Assembly (NCBI RefSeq): GCF_013304735.1
Contig: NZ_JAAITI010000028.1
Span: 1-43,342, forward strand
From: Blautia luti
GTDB taxonomy: Bacteria; Bacillota; Clostridia; Lachnospirales; Lachnospiraceae
DNA: 43,342 nucleotides
Direction of reading: 5' to 3'
The position numbers and the translations under genes were made by a program. Under the pieces are notes generated by a model. The model was given only the letters and a program-made list of their open reading frames with translations, made no database searches and had not been told where the DNA came from. Below, in pieces: positions 21,032-30,723 of the stretch. Each line of letters starts with the position of its first letter. The first letter of the stretch is position 1.

Positions 21032-22521
21032 AATTCTCTCCATTCTACAGTTTTTCTGTAAACCAGCCATAACAGAATATTCGGTACTATCAGACAGATC
21101 ATCAGCCTTAATACCAAAACAAAAAATACCTGTCCTGAAATAAACCTGCAGCAATATTCGGTAATTCCCCATACTGCTGCCATCACTCCAAGATATCCGG
21201 CATACTTTATGAAAAATCCAGTCACCGGTCTTTCAAGTCTGTATTTATAGATCACATAAGGTTCCACCCATACAGAGGTAAGTACAGTGCTGCAAAATGT
21301 TCCCACAAACACTCCTGCCACTCCTAAATATGTTACCAGCAAAACAGAAATCACCAGATTTAAGACAGCCTCTGCCACAGCTTTATAACGATCATACCAA
21401 AACAAGCCCATAGATTCTTTGAAGATCAGTACAGCACGCCTCATTCCATTGATAAAAAAGTTAATACAAAGAATCAGCACGATTTCTCTCGCAAACAGAT
21501 ATTTTTTTCCAAATGCAATCTCCACAAAAGGATTCAGAAGTTCCATAAGACAGATTCCCGCAAATCCAAACAGCCAGTATCCGATAAAGAATAATATGTC
21601 AAAGATCTGTCCTACCTTTTCCCTATCTTCTGTCACACCGAGATTTCCTACACTTGCCGTAACCCCCAGCATAGCCTGATCCAATACCTGACGCACAGAT
21701 CCTATGATCAGAAAATAATTGGAATAAATACCGGCTGTGACAACCCCTACAAAACTGGATATCAGAAGATTATCGGTATTATTTACAACCACATTTCCGA
21801 TCTTATGCATCAACATTGCTTTTACATTCCGAAAGATATCATGATATTCATTCTGCGGAAGTTTATCCTTACAAGGCTCCTTCAAGTAAGGAAAAAGTCT
21901 GTCCGCTTTTCTGGACATACAAATATTTCCACTTATCGTACACACAACCGCAACAATAAGAAACAGAATAAAGTTCCCGGTCAGAAGCAATACAACGATC
22001 TGACAGATATCCTGCAATACAAGAAATCCATTATGATACATCACAGTAATATAATTCATCTGGTGAGCATCCACCAATGTCTTCTTGTAAATCAGCAAAT
22101 AAGACACAACTGAATTCGTAAGATACAGAATATAGATCACGACCAGATGATCCACATCCGGCCTGTCCTTCATCAGAATATCCAGAAACGGAATCAGGCA
22201 CAGTCCTGCCACCAGAACAAAACCTGCTGTCATTCTGTAAAAAGTACGGAACATCCGCATCAGGATCTGCTGTTTTTTGATATCATTTCTGGCAATTGGA
22301 CCGTAAAGAGCATATGTAATTGCAGTTCCCACTCCAAGTTCTGATAATGATAATATATTTAATATATCCGTAAACAGACCATTGATTCCTACATAACCTT
22401 CACTGAGCGTTCTCGTAAAAACGACCCTTGTAAAAAAGCCCATAAGAATTGCTGTCACCTGTGCAATAAAAGCTATTGTCGTATTCATGACAGAGTATTC
22501 GGTCCTGGATTTCTGTTTCAA
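20995..22521 (-). CDS. Wzx-like oligosaccharide flippase (MATE/MOP superfamily)
   Basis: The 508-residue protein has about 12-14 membrane helices and an N-terminus (MKQKSRTEYSVMNTTIAFI, then FFTRVVFTRTLSEGYVGING and LNILSLSELGVGTAITYALYGPIA) typical of Gram-positive Wzx/RfbX-type polysaccharide transporters. It would move lipid-linked repeat units across the membrane. The start is a TTG at 22521, chosen because the family usually begins K-x-x-SRT; an ATG 11 codons later is the alternative. The overlap with the downstream GT2 gene suggests coupled translation. A flippase together with PelG hints at two export routes in one locus. Confidence 0.88.
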   Translation of the reverse strand: MKQKSRTEYSVMNTTIAFIAQVTAILMGFFTRVVFTRTLSEGYVGINGLFTDILNILSLSELGVGTAITYALYGPIARNDIKKQQILMRMFRTFYRMTAGFVLVAGLCLIPFLDILMKDRPDVDHLVVIYILYLTNSVVSYLLIYKKTLVDAHQMNYITVMYHNGFLVLQDICQIVVLLLTGNFILFLIVAVVCTISGNICMSRKADRLFPYLKEPCKDKLPQNEYHDIFRNVKAMLMHKIGNVVVNNTDNLLISSFVGVVTAGIYSNYFLIIGSVRQVLDQAMLGVTASVGNLGVTEDREKVGQIFDILFFIGYWLFGFAGICLMELLNPFVEIAFGKKYLFAREIVLILCINFFINGMRRAVLIFKESMGLFWYDRYKAVAEAVLNLVISVLLVTYLGVAGVFVGTFCSTVLTSVWVEPYVIYKYRLERPVTGFFIKYAGYLGVMAAVWGITEYCCRFISGQVFFVLVLRLMICLIVPNILLWLVYRKTVEWRELWSLLKRIVKFP

Positions 22522-22523
22522 TC

Positions 22524-22552
22524 TTCACTTATCCTTTCTTTTTGGTTATAAT
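22524..22552 (+). promoter_or_regulatory. Promoter of the plus-strand DUF4832-type gene
   Basis: TTCACT, 17-nt spacer, TATAAT, about 58 nt before the ATG at 22610. An overlapping minus-strand TATAAT at 22555-22560 could serve the flippase gene, giving closely packed divergent promoters. Confidence 0.55.
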
Positions 22553-22609
22553 ACATTATAGTTAATTCATAATTGCATGTATAGATATTTTTTAAAGGAG
22601 CAATTATCC

Positions 22610-24052
22610 ATGAAAAAAAAATTACCGGTAATCCTGCATAGTCTTTTTTTTATATTTTGTTTTACATTGGCTGTGCTTATCCTCCATCATTTAATCTCTT
22701 CCAGATATCTGAAAATTGAATATACACCTTCCTCAAGCGAAGAATCTTCCCAGAATCTGGATAATCCTTACCGCGGTTTTTATCAAATGGGCGGATACAT
22801 TCTTTCAGATAAGGAAACACCAAAAACAGCTGCAAACTGGTGCAAAAAAAACTGCACCTCAAATCCCTACCCACTGATGCTTCTGGAAATCAATCTGAAA
22901 AATTATTCAGATTCTGATATCAGCACAAATGCTCTTACTCAGCTGGATAAAATGCTGACTATATGTACACAGGCCAAAAAGCAGGTGATCCTCCGTTTTC
23001 TCTATGACTGGGATGGAAAGGCTTTATCTGCAGAACCATCCAGCCTTCCGCAGATCAAAAAACATATTTCACGGCTTTCCACTGTTGTCAACAAACATTC
23101 TGACTGTGTATATATCCTGCAGGGAACATTTACAGGAAATAATGGTGAGATGAATAATTCCAATTATGGAGATCTCAATCAAATACGTCAGATCATAGAA
23201 GAACTTGACAATGATATCTCCCGGGAAATTTATCTGGCAGTCCGTACTCCGGCGCAGTTAAGAGGTATTCTCCGTACCAGTACGCCACTTTCAAGTTCAG
23301 AAGCTTACAGCGGCACACTCGCATCCAGATTAAGTCTGTTTAACGACGGTATGCTTGGATCAGTCTATGATCTCGGCACCTACGGAAGTACACCTCTGAA
23401 ATCCAGCAGCAAACCAGAAGAACAGGGTACCCGCAGTGATGAACTTCTTTTTCAGTACAAACTCTGTCAATATGTTCCTAATGGTGGAGAGGTTACTGTA
23501 GACAACGAATACAATGATCTGGATAATGCCATCTCAGATCTCTCACAAATGCATGTGTCTTATCTGAATTCGGAACATGATGAAGCAGTCCTTAACAAAT
23601 GGAAAAATTCTACTTACACAGGATCAGATACCGATGTTTTTTCCGGATGCAGCGGATATGATTACATCAGTGCTCATCTGGGCTACCGTTATGTTGTACA
23701 GCAGTCCTCCATTGATTTTCATTCTGTACTCGATGACACTGCCACTTTATATCTGACAGTTGCCAATACCGGATTTTCCTCTGCATATACGAAATTTACC
23801 ACAGATCTGATTCTCACCAGCAAAGATACCGGTAAATCAGAAAAAGTTGAAACAACTATTGATAACCGTTCTATCGCAGGTAATGATTTCTCTGAGTTTA
23901 AACTCAGCCTGAATGTTCGCTCCCTTAAAAAGGGAACTTATACAGTTTCTCTTCGTATGAAAGATCCATACACAAAAAACTATATCCATTTTGCCAACAA
24001 AGGATATGAAAAAAGCAAAACAGCTCCTGTTGGTACTCTTACTCTTCAGTAA
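22610..24052 (+). CDS. Membrane-anchored or secreted DUF4874/DUF4832 protein
   Basis: An N-terminal hydrophobic segment (about 5-27) marks a signal anchor. The body matches DUF4874 plus DUF4832: LDNPYRGFYQMGGYIL, VILRFLYDWDGK, YILQGTFTGNNGEMNNSNYG, IYLAVRTPAQLRG, RLSLFNDGMLGS, VSYLNSEHDEAVLNKWKNS, YISAHLGYRYVV. The first part looks like a TIM-barrel glycosidase-type domain and the second like a beta-sandwich; activity is unproven. I start at the ATG at 22610 with AAGGAG upstream. It is the only plus-strand gene in the polysaccharide locus, and its stop is 1 nt from the stop of a paralogue on the other strand. Confidence 0.85.
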   Translation: MKKKLPVILHSLFFIFCFTLAVLILHHLISSRYLKIEYTPSSSEESSQNLDNPYRGFYQMGGYILSDKETPKTAANWCKKNCTSNPYPLMLLEINLKNYSDSDISTNALTQLDKMLTICTQAKKQVILRFLYDWDGKALSAEPSSLPQIKKHISRLSTVVNKHSDCVYILQGTFTGNNGEMNNSNYGDLNQIRQIIEELDNDISREIYLAVRTPAQLRGILRTSTPLSSSEAYSGTLASRLSLFNDGMLGSVYDLGTYGSTPLKSSSKPEEQGTRSDELLFQYKLCQYVPNGGEVTVDNEYNDLDNAISDLSQMHVSYLNSEHDEAVLNKWKNSTYTGSDTDVFSGCSGYDYISAHLGYRYVVQQSSIDFHSVLDDTATLYLTVANTGFSSAYTKFTTDLILTSKDTGKSEKVETTIDNRSIAGNDFSEFKLSLNVRSLKKGTYTVSLRMKDPYTKNYIHFANKGYEKSKTAPVGTLTLQ

Positions 24053-24053
24053 C

Positions 24054-25361
24054 TCAATATGTATGCAGGCAGCCAATATAAAGGCTGTCTGTACTGCCTC
24101 TATTGGCCAACCGAATACTTCGCCCGTCTGATCTTCTCCGGGCTTTCAGGAAAACTTTCCCGTGGGCAGGCTCTGTCACTGCTTTTCCACAGAGAACAGT
24201 TCCCGGCAATATTTTCCGCAGATCCATAGAAACCGGAACTTCTTTCTGCTGATCCTCATTCTCGATCATCAGAAATAATTCCGCATCCTGAAACAGCTTT
24301 CCAAATCCGGTATTTTCAATTTCAATGGTAAATTCTGCTTTTCCACGCCATGTACGTTTCATCTGAACACTTTTGACTGTCAGGCGATAACCAAGGTGGC
24401 TGCCTATATATTCATAAAGGCTTCGCCCCTGCCAGATCCCGGAGCCTGTATAATTTATCTGTTTCCACCGGTTAAGAACCTCCATATCGTAAGTACTGTC
24501 CAGATAAGCAAGATGCATGTTCTTCAGTTCACTGATGATGAAATCTGCCTCCCTGACTTTCGCAGCATCTTTTCCTGTACAGGAAGTCACCTCACCTCCA
24601 CAGGGCAGGCTTTCTGTAAGCCGGCTGATAAAATCCAGCTCTTCTTTTCGGGTCCATGCACCGCTCCATCCTGCCGCCTCTTTTGTCATAGTACCGAATG
24701 TTCCAAGATGTGTCAGAGATCCCAGGATACCATCGTCAAACAACGACAGCCGGGAGTATTTTTTCTGCAAAAAATCCTCTTCACTTTTCAGGGTTCTCCA
24801 CTGTGACGGCGTACGCACAGCCAGACAGATATCCTCTCCAAGGTACCCCCTCATACAGCTCCACATCTTATGAAGATGTTCCGGAGATAAATATTCGGAA
24901 TCGTGCATCTCTCCCCAGCTGCCAACCAGCATTCCCTGAAAAATAAACACAGAATGTTTTACACTTTTCAATATTTCTCCGATCTGTCTCATGTGCTCCA
25001 GCACCAGTTCAAAAGCATCCGGCTCGCAGCTTCGTCCATTTCCTTCCCGGTCATATACAGGACGAAGAATCACATCCTTTTTGTATTGCATAAAAAAACT
25101 GAGAATGTTCCTGATATTTCCAAGGGCATCTTCATCCAGCAGCTTACTGCGATATGCGTGGATATCAAGCAGTACCAGTGCCAGCGACTCCCCCTGTCTC
25201 AGACTCCATCTCAGTTCTCCCGGATCTATACTCTGTTCAACCATAAAAGTATAGATCCCGTACCATCCTCTGCCGGGATTTTCCGGTTCATCCAGACTCT
25301 CTGCGAGTTCTGCCTGCCGGAAATCCCAGCCATTTCTATTTATCATATTTTTCCAGAGCAT
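24054..25361 (-). CDS. DUF4874/DUF4832 protein without signal peptide
   Basis: This is a paralogue of the plus-strand gene it meets tail to tail: ENPGRGWYGIYTF, ALVLLDIHAYRSKLLDEDAL, VILRPVYDREGNG, FIFQGMLVGSWGEMHDSEYL, ICLAVRTPSQWRTL, LSLFDDGILGSLTHLGTFGT and LAYLDSTYDMEVLNRWKQIN. No signal peptide or membrane helix is seen, so it may be cytosolic, or its N-terminus may lie elsewhere. Start is uncertain: ATG codons at 25376, 25361 and 25346 all fall inside the end of the GT2 gene; I prefer 25361 (GAAGG upstream). Its reaction is unknown. Confidence 0.78.
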   Translation of the reverse strand: MLWKNMINRNGWDFRQAELAESLDEPENPGRGWYGIYTFMVEQSIDPGELRWSLRQGESLALVLLDIHAYRSKLLDEDALGNIRNILSFFMQYKKDVILRPVYDREGNGRSCEPDAFELVLEHMRQIGEILKSVKHSVFIFQGMLVGSWGEMHDSEYLSPEHLHKMWSCMRGYLGEDICLAVRTPSQWRTLKSEEDFLQKKYSRLSLFDDGILGSLTHLGTFGTMTKEAAGWSGAWTRKEELDFISRLTESLPCGGEVTSCTGKDAAKVREADFIISELKNMHLAYLDSTYDMEVLNRWKQINYTGSGIWQGRSLYEYIGSHLGYRLTVKSVQMKRTWRGKAEFTIEIENTGFGKLFQDAELFLMIENEDQQKEVPVSMDLRKILPGTVLCGKAVTEPAHGKVFLKARRRSDGRSIRLANRGSTDSLYIGCLHTY

Positions 25362-26121
25362 GTATCTTACCTTCATCCATCTTGAGGATTTTTTCCCTGA
25401 TCCATACTGCCAGAACGGAAAAAGTCATGCGGAACATATAGAGTATTGGCTTCAGCCCGGAATGCATGCTGACTCCTTCTGTTCTCATGTGCATCACTGC
25501 CGGAATTTCCCTGACCCGGAATCCCAGAAGCAGCATCTGCATCAGCATATTTGCGTCTGGATATTTGTCATCAAAGTTATCATATTTGGAATAAAAAAGA
25601 AAAGTTCTCCAGCTCAGCCCCTGCAGGCCTGTAGTCGGATCAGAAATGCTTCTTCCTGTTCCCAGTTTCAGCATTGTCCGAAACCACGCAAATGCAATTT
25701 TTTTCGCCGGAGATACCGGGAAATCTGTGCTTCCTTCCATAAATCTTGAACCCAGAACAATATCCGGAAGCTCACCGTTCGCATCTCTGGTCTGCAATGT
25801 CTCATAGATTTTCGGAATATTGCATACATCATGCTGTCCGTCTGCATCCATCTGTATCACATAACAGTAACCCTTTCGCACTGCATACTTATATCCAAGC
25901 TGCAGGCCACTTCCATATCCAAGATTAAATACATTAGTCACAACATCATGTTTTCTCTTTTTTGTTACATGATTGGTTGCATCTGAGGATGCATCGTTCA
26001 TAACCAGTACATCTGCGATCTGCGCGATTTCCGGCTGTTCCAGCTTTTCAAGCACTGGAACAATCGTTTTTTCTTCATTGTACGCCGGAATAATAATCAA
26101 AACTTCTTTTCTGTTTTCCAT
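25336..26121 (-). CDS. GT2 family polyprenyl-phosphate sugar transferase (DPM1-like)
   Basis: The 261-residue GT-A protein starts VLIIIPAYNEEKTIVPVLEK, with VLVMNDASSDATNHVTKKR, YVIQMDADGQHDVCNIPKIY (DxD: DAD), VLGSRFMEGSTDFPVSPAKK and ISDPTTGLQGLSWRTF. This matches dolichyl/undecaprenyl-phosphate sugar synthases, which make lipid-phosphate sugars at the cytosolic membrane face. It lacks the C-terminal double-helix anchor found in some relatives, and a DUF2304 protein, a common partner, is encoded two genes upstream. The stop lies within the DUF4832 gene start. Confidence 0.88.
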   Translation of the reverse strand: MENRKEVLIIIPAYNEEKTIVPVLEKLEQPEIAQIADVLVMNDASSDATNHVTKKRKHDVVTNVFNLGYGSGLQLGYKYAVRKGYCYVIQMDADGQHDVCNIPKIYETLQTRDANGELPDIVLGSRFMEGSTDFPVSPAKKIAFAWFRTMLKLGTGRSISDPTTGLQGLSWRTFLFYSKYDNFDDKYPDANMLMQMLLLGFRVREIPAVMHMRTEGVSMHSGLKPILYMFRMTFSVLAVWIREKILKMDEGKIHALEKYDK

Positions 26122-26144
26122 GGCTTTCTTTCTCTTTTCTTACG

Positions 26145-27392
26145 CTATATATATCGAACTTTTGTATTCTGCTCTGCTCCATTCCTGTCATTCCTGCTGC
26201 AGCAAAACAGTTTCATTTCATCCTCCTGATTATCTGAGATCCGACGAGAGGCATTTTTTCTGTACTGCATACATTTCTCATCATCTTCCAGCAGTTCTTT
26301 TATATTTCTGCTGATGTCTTCCGCTGACAGCTGACACAAGGATCCGTCTATTCCATCATTTACCTGTTCCCGGTTTCCGCTGCAGTCTGACACCAGGATC
26401 GCACAGCCAAGAACCTGTGCTTCCTGTACTGCAATGCTTTTTCCTTCAAAACGGGTAGCATGCACATACAGATCACACTGCTTATAATAGGGATAGGGAT
26501 TTTCCTCTGCTCCCAGCAGGATAAAATCTCCGGTAAGCCCAAGACTGTCTATTTTCTGCTGAAGCTGTTCTTTCAGCTCGCCTTCTCCCAACACATACCA
26601 GCGCACATTTACGCCCTGATCTTTCAGAAGTTTCATTGCGTCAATAGCTGTTTCATAAGCTTTCTGAACAGTTAATCTTCCTACAGTCAGTATCCTTTTT
26701 CCGTTATATGTATCCTCAAAACCACCTGGAAGTTCTGCTTTTCTTATGATTTCCTTCCTGTCGATCAGATTGTGGAAAATAAAGGTTCTGTCTGCACACT
26801 CGGGATATATTTTTTCAAAGCTTTCTTTTACTTCACCGGACACCGTAAAGACCCTGTCAAAATCCAGATAGCAGCTTTTATCCAGTTTTCTGCTGTAGCC
26901 TGCATACGAATAGTCCACATGCAAAAATGTGAACTTCTGCTTTGCCATCACATGATCATGGACAAAATATGTGGAACCGCCTTCCAGATAAGCGATTGCC
27001 ATATCATACTCCTTATCCAGACTCATTCCGCTGTCTGACATAACACGCCACAGAAGCTTGTCTGCATGAATTTTCTTTTGTTTCAGCATAACTGAGATAT
27101 TTTTTATCAGATACGGAATGTTTTTAAACAAAGCTCCTCTGGTAAACAGCCGCCTGAAAACTTTTTTATTCAGTTTCTTTTTTCCCTCTCTTGTAAGAAC
27201 CGATTCTGCTGTATAATCTCTGTTCAGGATATTTACATACTCCGGCACCTGACTAATCAGTTCGCCCTGTTCAAGCAGTACATAAAGATCAGTCTGATAC
27301 TGCTCCGGCGAAAATCTTTTCAGCAGCTCCAGAAGTGCTTTTTCTGCTCCGGCACCTCCAAGAGTGTTGATGACAAACAATACTTTTTTCAT
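26145..27392 (-). CDS. GT4 family glycosyltransferase
   Basis: The GT-B fold is clear from KVLFVINTLGGAGAEKALLELL, TFLHVDYSY in the middle, and the C-terminal donor-binding part GKRILTVGRLTVQKAYETAI, VLGEGELKEQLQQKIDSLGL, LGAEENPYPYYKQCDLYVHA, TRFEGKSIAVQEAQVLGCAI and VSDCSGNREQVNDG, with the usual E-x7-E motif (EGKSIAVQE). It likely uses a nucleotide sugar to extend the polymer or linkage. The ATG overlaps the DUF2304 stop by 4 nt. Length (415) is normal. Confidence 0.9.
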   Translation of the reverse strand: MKKVLFVINTLGGAGAEKALLELLKRFSPEQYQTDLYVLLEQGELISQVPEYVNILNRDYTAESVLTREGKKKLNKKVFRRLFTRGALFKNIPYLIKNISVMLKQKKIHADKLLWRVMSDSGMSLDKEYDMAIAYLEGGSTYFVHDHVMAKQKFTFLHVDYSYAGYSRKLDKSCYLDFDRVFTVSGEVKESFEKIYPECADRTFIFHNLIDRKEIIRKAELPGGFEDTYNGKRILTVGRLTVQKAYETAIDAMKLLKDQGVNVRWYVLGEGELKEQLQQKIDSLGLTGDFILLGAEENPYPYYKQCDLYVHATRFEGKSIAVQEAQVLGCAILVSDCSGNREQVNDGIDGSLCQLSAEDISRNIKELLEDDEKCMQYRKNASRRISDNQEDEMKLFCCSRNDRNGAEQNTKVRYI

Positions 27393-27760
27393 TTTTCTTT
27401 TTTCATTTTCTCCAGCTCTTTAAGTATTTTCTCACAGTCGTTGTTTAAAAGTGATATCTGCATGGCCATTTCCTGATTCCGTCTTTTCAGAAGGGATACC
27501 TGGGTGCTTATAAACCACAGTCCCCATAAAATTCCTGATACAACGATGATGATCAGGATCAGTCCTCTTGTGCTTATGTACCGATCCAGCTGAGACGGAT
27601 TCAAAAGCACACCGGAAAGAATCATCAGCGCAGATAATAATACCCATGCAAGGCAAAATGGTTCTGTCATTTTTCTTTTTGCAAGTGACAGTACTGCTTT
27701 TACAAGCATATATGCTCCTGCCGCAATTACAAATAATCTAAGTATATCTCCTGAAGCCAT
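27389..27760 (-). CDS. DUF2304 family small membrane protein
   Basis: The 123-residue protein has three hydrophobic segments (about 5-22, 35-52, 67-90) and a lysine-rich cytosolic coiled-coil end (EMAMQISLLNNDCEKILKELEKMKKEK), as in DUF2304. These proteins often accompany DPM1-like GT2 enzymes and may anchor or assist them; such a gene lies two positions downstream. RBS GGAAAGGA. It overlaps the GT4 gene by 4 nt, in the same operon. Confidence 0.8.
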   Translation of the reverse strand: MASGDILRLFVIAAGAYMLVKAVLSLAKRKMTEPFCLAWVLLSALMILSGVLLNPSQLDRYISTRGLILIIIVVSGILWGLWFISTQVSLLKRRNQEMAMQISLLNNDCEKILKELEKMKKEK

Positions 27761-27775
27761 TTTCTCGTTCCTTTC

Positions 27776-29221
27776 CTACTGCTCATATCTGTCAAATACT
27801 TTTGGCGATGGGCAGTCTCCTTTTTTCTTTTTCAGCAGATGTCCGTTGCAGAATATATGAAAATCCAGATGTTTTTCCATCCACTGAAGCCTCATATAGG
27901 CTACTGTCCATCCTGCGAAACTTCCTGCAACAAGTCCTGCACCATACCAGATCTCCGAAAAATGTGTGGAAATCATACTTCCTGCCATCGTGATCAGGCA
28001 GAATGCCAGTCCTGTCAGCACACAGCCTTTCATATCATTAAAATAATACATAAAAATAATTTCTGCATACATGAGAAACAGAATAAAATATCCTGCTGCC
28101 AGACACGGATAGATCCTCAGTGTCATTCCTCCGAAACCAAGCTGAGGAAGAAAGATCATACAGACCAGAAAGATCACCAGTGTAATAATAAACTGGACTC
28201 TTGCAAGGCTCATCAGCTCTTCTGAAAGAGTACGGAACATCCTTTTTTTCGTAATGGCGATATCCGCTCCTCTTCCGCCGATAACTGCCTCTGAATATGC
28301 CTTGTATCTGTCGTGAAAATACATTTCCACTCTGCTGATAAAGATAACACTTGCAGAGATATTTGTAAACATCGCAAGGCAGGTTGCCATATCATACGTT
28401 ATTACACATACAAAGGATTTTACCACTATCATGTGAAAATCTGTTGTCCAGAAAACAAAATTATGAATATAAAGTCCCAGTGTATACAGAAAATTAGTTA
28501 CAACCAGCGGCCAGTATTCTCTGAAATATCCCAGAACCTCTCTGTACTTTCCGCTGTTTTCCCTGAAATAGCTTCGCACCACAGACATTTCCATACAGGC
28601 GATCAGCCAGAACCCGACAGCCAGTGAAAACAGCATTCCGTAGGTGATACTCCAGTGAAATATTTTTACAAGAAGCAATGACAGAAAGAAGGTAACTGTC
28701 ATGCCTGCTGCAAAGAAAAACGAGATTTTTTTGTAATCCTTACAGATAGACAGATACAGCATGGAATAAAACACCAGGACAAGTGCTATATATCCGCAGT
28801 ATCCTGTAAAAACATAAATGATATCTACCTTTCCCACGATCACCTCGCGAACACAGAATATAATTCCCAACACAGAACTGAGAAGAATATTCATGAACAT
28901 TCCCACATAATAGCAGGGCAGGATATCCTCATATTTCTCTTCATAGATCACATCCGACATATATTTTGACAGTACAGAGTTAAACGGTGATGCTGTCAGC
29001 AATGAGAAAATAAAAATATACAGCACTGTACAGGAAAACAGTTCCCTTGTAATATAAGCTACAGAGGAAAAATCCAGAAAGTATTCCATAAGTACAAGTG
29101 CACCGATCACAACAAGCATTGGCGCAATGGTAACGACCGTACTGTATCCAACTCCTATGATATCTGTTGTCAGCGTATTCTTTTTATATATGTTTGTCAG
29201 TTTTACACCTATTCCAGCCAT
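27776..29221 (-). CDS. pelG: PelG-like polysaccharide transporter
   Basis: The 481-residue protein has about 12 membrane helices and the PelG pattern: MAGIGVKLTNIYKKNTLTTD, TVVTIAPMLVVIGALVLM, SLLTASPFNSVLSKYMSDVIYEEKYEDILPCYY, and FVFWTTDF with MIVVKSFVCVITYDMATCLA. PelG forms the inner-membrane synthase complex with PelD, PelE and PelF in Pel exopolysaccharide systems. I start at the ATG at 29221 (GGACGGAGAG upstream) rather than the in-frame extension. It lies 23 nt after pelF, the expected order F then G. Confidence 0.9.
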   Translation of the reverse strand: MAGIGVKLTNIYKKNTLTTDIIGVGYSTVVTIAPMLVVIGALVLMEYFLDFSSVAYITRELFSCTVLYIFIFSLLTASPFNSVLSKYMSDVIYEEKYEDILPCYYVGMFMNILLSSVLGIIFCVREVIVGKVDIIYVFTGYCGYIALVLVFYSMLYLSICKDYKKISFFFAAGMTVTFFLSLLLVKIFHWSITYGMLFSLAVGFWLIACMEMSVVRSYFRENSGKYREVLGYFREYWPLVVTNFLYTLGLYIHNFVFWTTDFHMIVVKSFVCVITYDMATCLAMFTNISASVIFISRVEMYFHDRYKAYSEAVIGGRGADIAITKKRMFRTLSEELMSLARVQFIITLVIFLVCMIFLPQLGFGGMTLRIYPCLAAGYFILFLMYAEIIFMYYFNDMKGCVLTGLAFCLITMAGSMISTHFSEIWYGAGLVAGSFAGWTVAYMRLQWMEKHLDFHIFCNGHLLKKKKGDCPSPKVFDRYEQ

Positions 29222-29244
29222 GTATTCTCTCCGTCCTGAGATTA

Positions 29245-30711
29245 TTATTTTCCTATACTGAAAGGCTCCTCCGTCCACTCAAGTCCCTGTTTATCAGAAA
29301 ATCCTTTGTAAATGTCCTGATACACTGCTTTCATCTGTTCGATCCGGTAAAACGCATTTACACGTTTATAACCGGCTTCTCCCATACGCAATCTTTCTTC
29401 TTCCTGTAAGGACATCGTCACCATGGCATGGGCGATCTCCTCAATATTCATAATGTGTGTCAGTATCCCTGCTTCCCCGAAATCATCGTTGCTGCCATAG
29501 ATCAGCTCCCGGCAGTTTCCTACATCTGTAGCTATAACCGGTTTATGAGCTGCATAGCTCTCAAGGATCGTCAGCGGCTGTCCCTCACTGATGCTGGTGA
29601 GCAATGTGAAATCCATTTTTCCCAGATAATCTTTTACATTAACTCTTCCTGTAAACTCGATATCTTTTGTTCCCAGGGACTCCACCAGATCATAACATTC
29701 CTGAGCGTATTTCACATCCTCGTCTGCAGGTCCCATGATCCAGAGTTTCAGATTTTTGACCCTTTTTTTTGCAAAATCAAATGCCTGTATCATGGTCTTT
29801 ACGTCTTTAATCGGGGTTACACGGAGAACAGCTCCCGCATTGATAAACTGCTGCTCTTCTTCATTCTTTCCCGGAAGATCTGCCAGTGCTTCTGTGTTGA
29901 TACCATTGGGTGTTACTTTGATTTTTTCTTCCGGGCAGCCAAGCTCGATCTGAAGCTCCCTTGCATGATCATACAGACAGGTGACAGTGTCCGCTTTCTC
30001 ATAGGCCAGAAGAGACATCTTCTTAAACTGCTCGATCCAGATATTTTTATATACGCCCCTGACCCAGGCAGCCTTGATCAGCTCCTCCTCACGCTCTCTG
30101 GTGTAAATACCATGCTCAGATATCAGAAGAGAGCTTCCATGAAAATGTTTCGCCATACTTCCCAGGATCCCGGAATAACCGGTAGCTACACAGTGATAAA
30201 GATCCGCTTTCGGCACATCCATCTTTAATGTCCAGAACATTGGCAGATAGATCGATCTCAGTGTCCAGAGAAAATCCGAAAAATTGATGTTTGAATAATT
30301 TCTGTTATAACATTCCCTAGCGATCAAAAAAAAGTCCTCGCCCATAAGAAGATCATCTACAGAAAGACGTTTCTTATGAAACAGATCAAAGATCACGCCC
30401 CAGTCTGTTTTCCGGTTCAGGACCATGTTCAGAAGTTCATCGTATTCTTTACGGGAAATATGAACTTTTTTTCTTCGTTTTCTCTTTCTGTCTCCGCCTT
30501 CCCACTCACTGTCCTCCAGATATACCTCATAAACCTGTGTAAGATTTTCCGGAAGCTCATAGACAAATTTTCCCCGAAAAGAACGGTTGGCTACAATTGC
30601 CAGCAATATAAATTCCACATTTGGAAATGACTTTATCAAACTGTTGATCCAGCCGGATACACCTCCGACTACATACGGATAACACCCTTCTGCCACAATA
30701 CAAACTTTCAT
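29245..30711 (-). CDS. pelF: PelF-like glycosyltransferase (GT4 with DUF3492 domain)
   Basis: The start MKVCIVAEGCYPYVVGGVSG and WINSLIKSFPNVEFILLAI are diagnostic of PelF. The C-terminal GT4 part has VTPNGINTEAL, RVTPIKDVKTMIQAFDFAKK, LWIMGPADEDVKYAQECYDL, IEFTGRVNVKDYLGKMDFTL and LTSISEGQPLTILESYAAHK with VIATDVGNCRELI. PelF is the soluble polymerase that builds the Pel chain from UDP-N-acetylhexosamine. At 488 residues it is full length. Its neighbours PelG, PelE and PelD-like complete the synthase. Confidence 0.93.
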   Translation of the reverse strand: MKVCIVAEGCYPYVVGGVSGWINSLIKSFPNVEFILLAIVANRSFRGKFVYELPENLTQVYEVYLEDSEWEGGDRKRKRRKKVHISRKEYDELLNMVLNRKTDWGVIFDLFHKKRLSVDDLLMGEDFFLIARECYNRNYSNINFSDFLWTLRSIYLPMFWTLKMDVPKADLYHCVATGYSGILGSMAKHFHGSSLLISEHGIYTREREEELIKAAWVRGVYKNIWIEQFKKMSLLAYEKADTVTCLYDHARELQIELGCPEEKIKVTPNGINTEALADLPGKNEEEQQFINAGAVLRVTPIKDVKTMIQAFDFAKKRVKNLKLWIMGPADEDVKYAQECYDLVESLGTKDIEFTGRVNVKDYLGKMDFTLLTSISEGQPLTILESYAAHKPVIATDVGNCRELIYGSNDDFGEAGILTHIMNIEEIAHAMVTMSLQEEERLRMGEAGYKRVNAFYRIEQMKAVYQDIYKGFSDKQGLEWTEEPFSIGK

Positions 30712-30723
30712 CTGTGTCCTCTC

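Noticed and set aside
24064-24096. Hairpin CAGGCAGCC / GGCTGTCTG as a terminator between the convergent DUF4832 genes.
   Set aside because: It lies inside the minus-strand coding region and has no T run on either strand.
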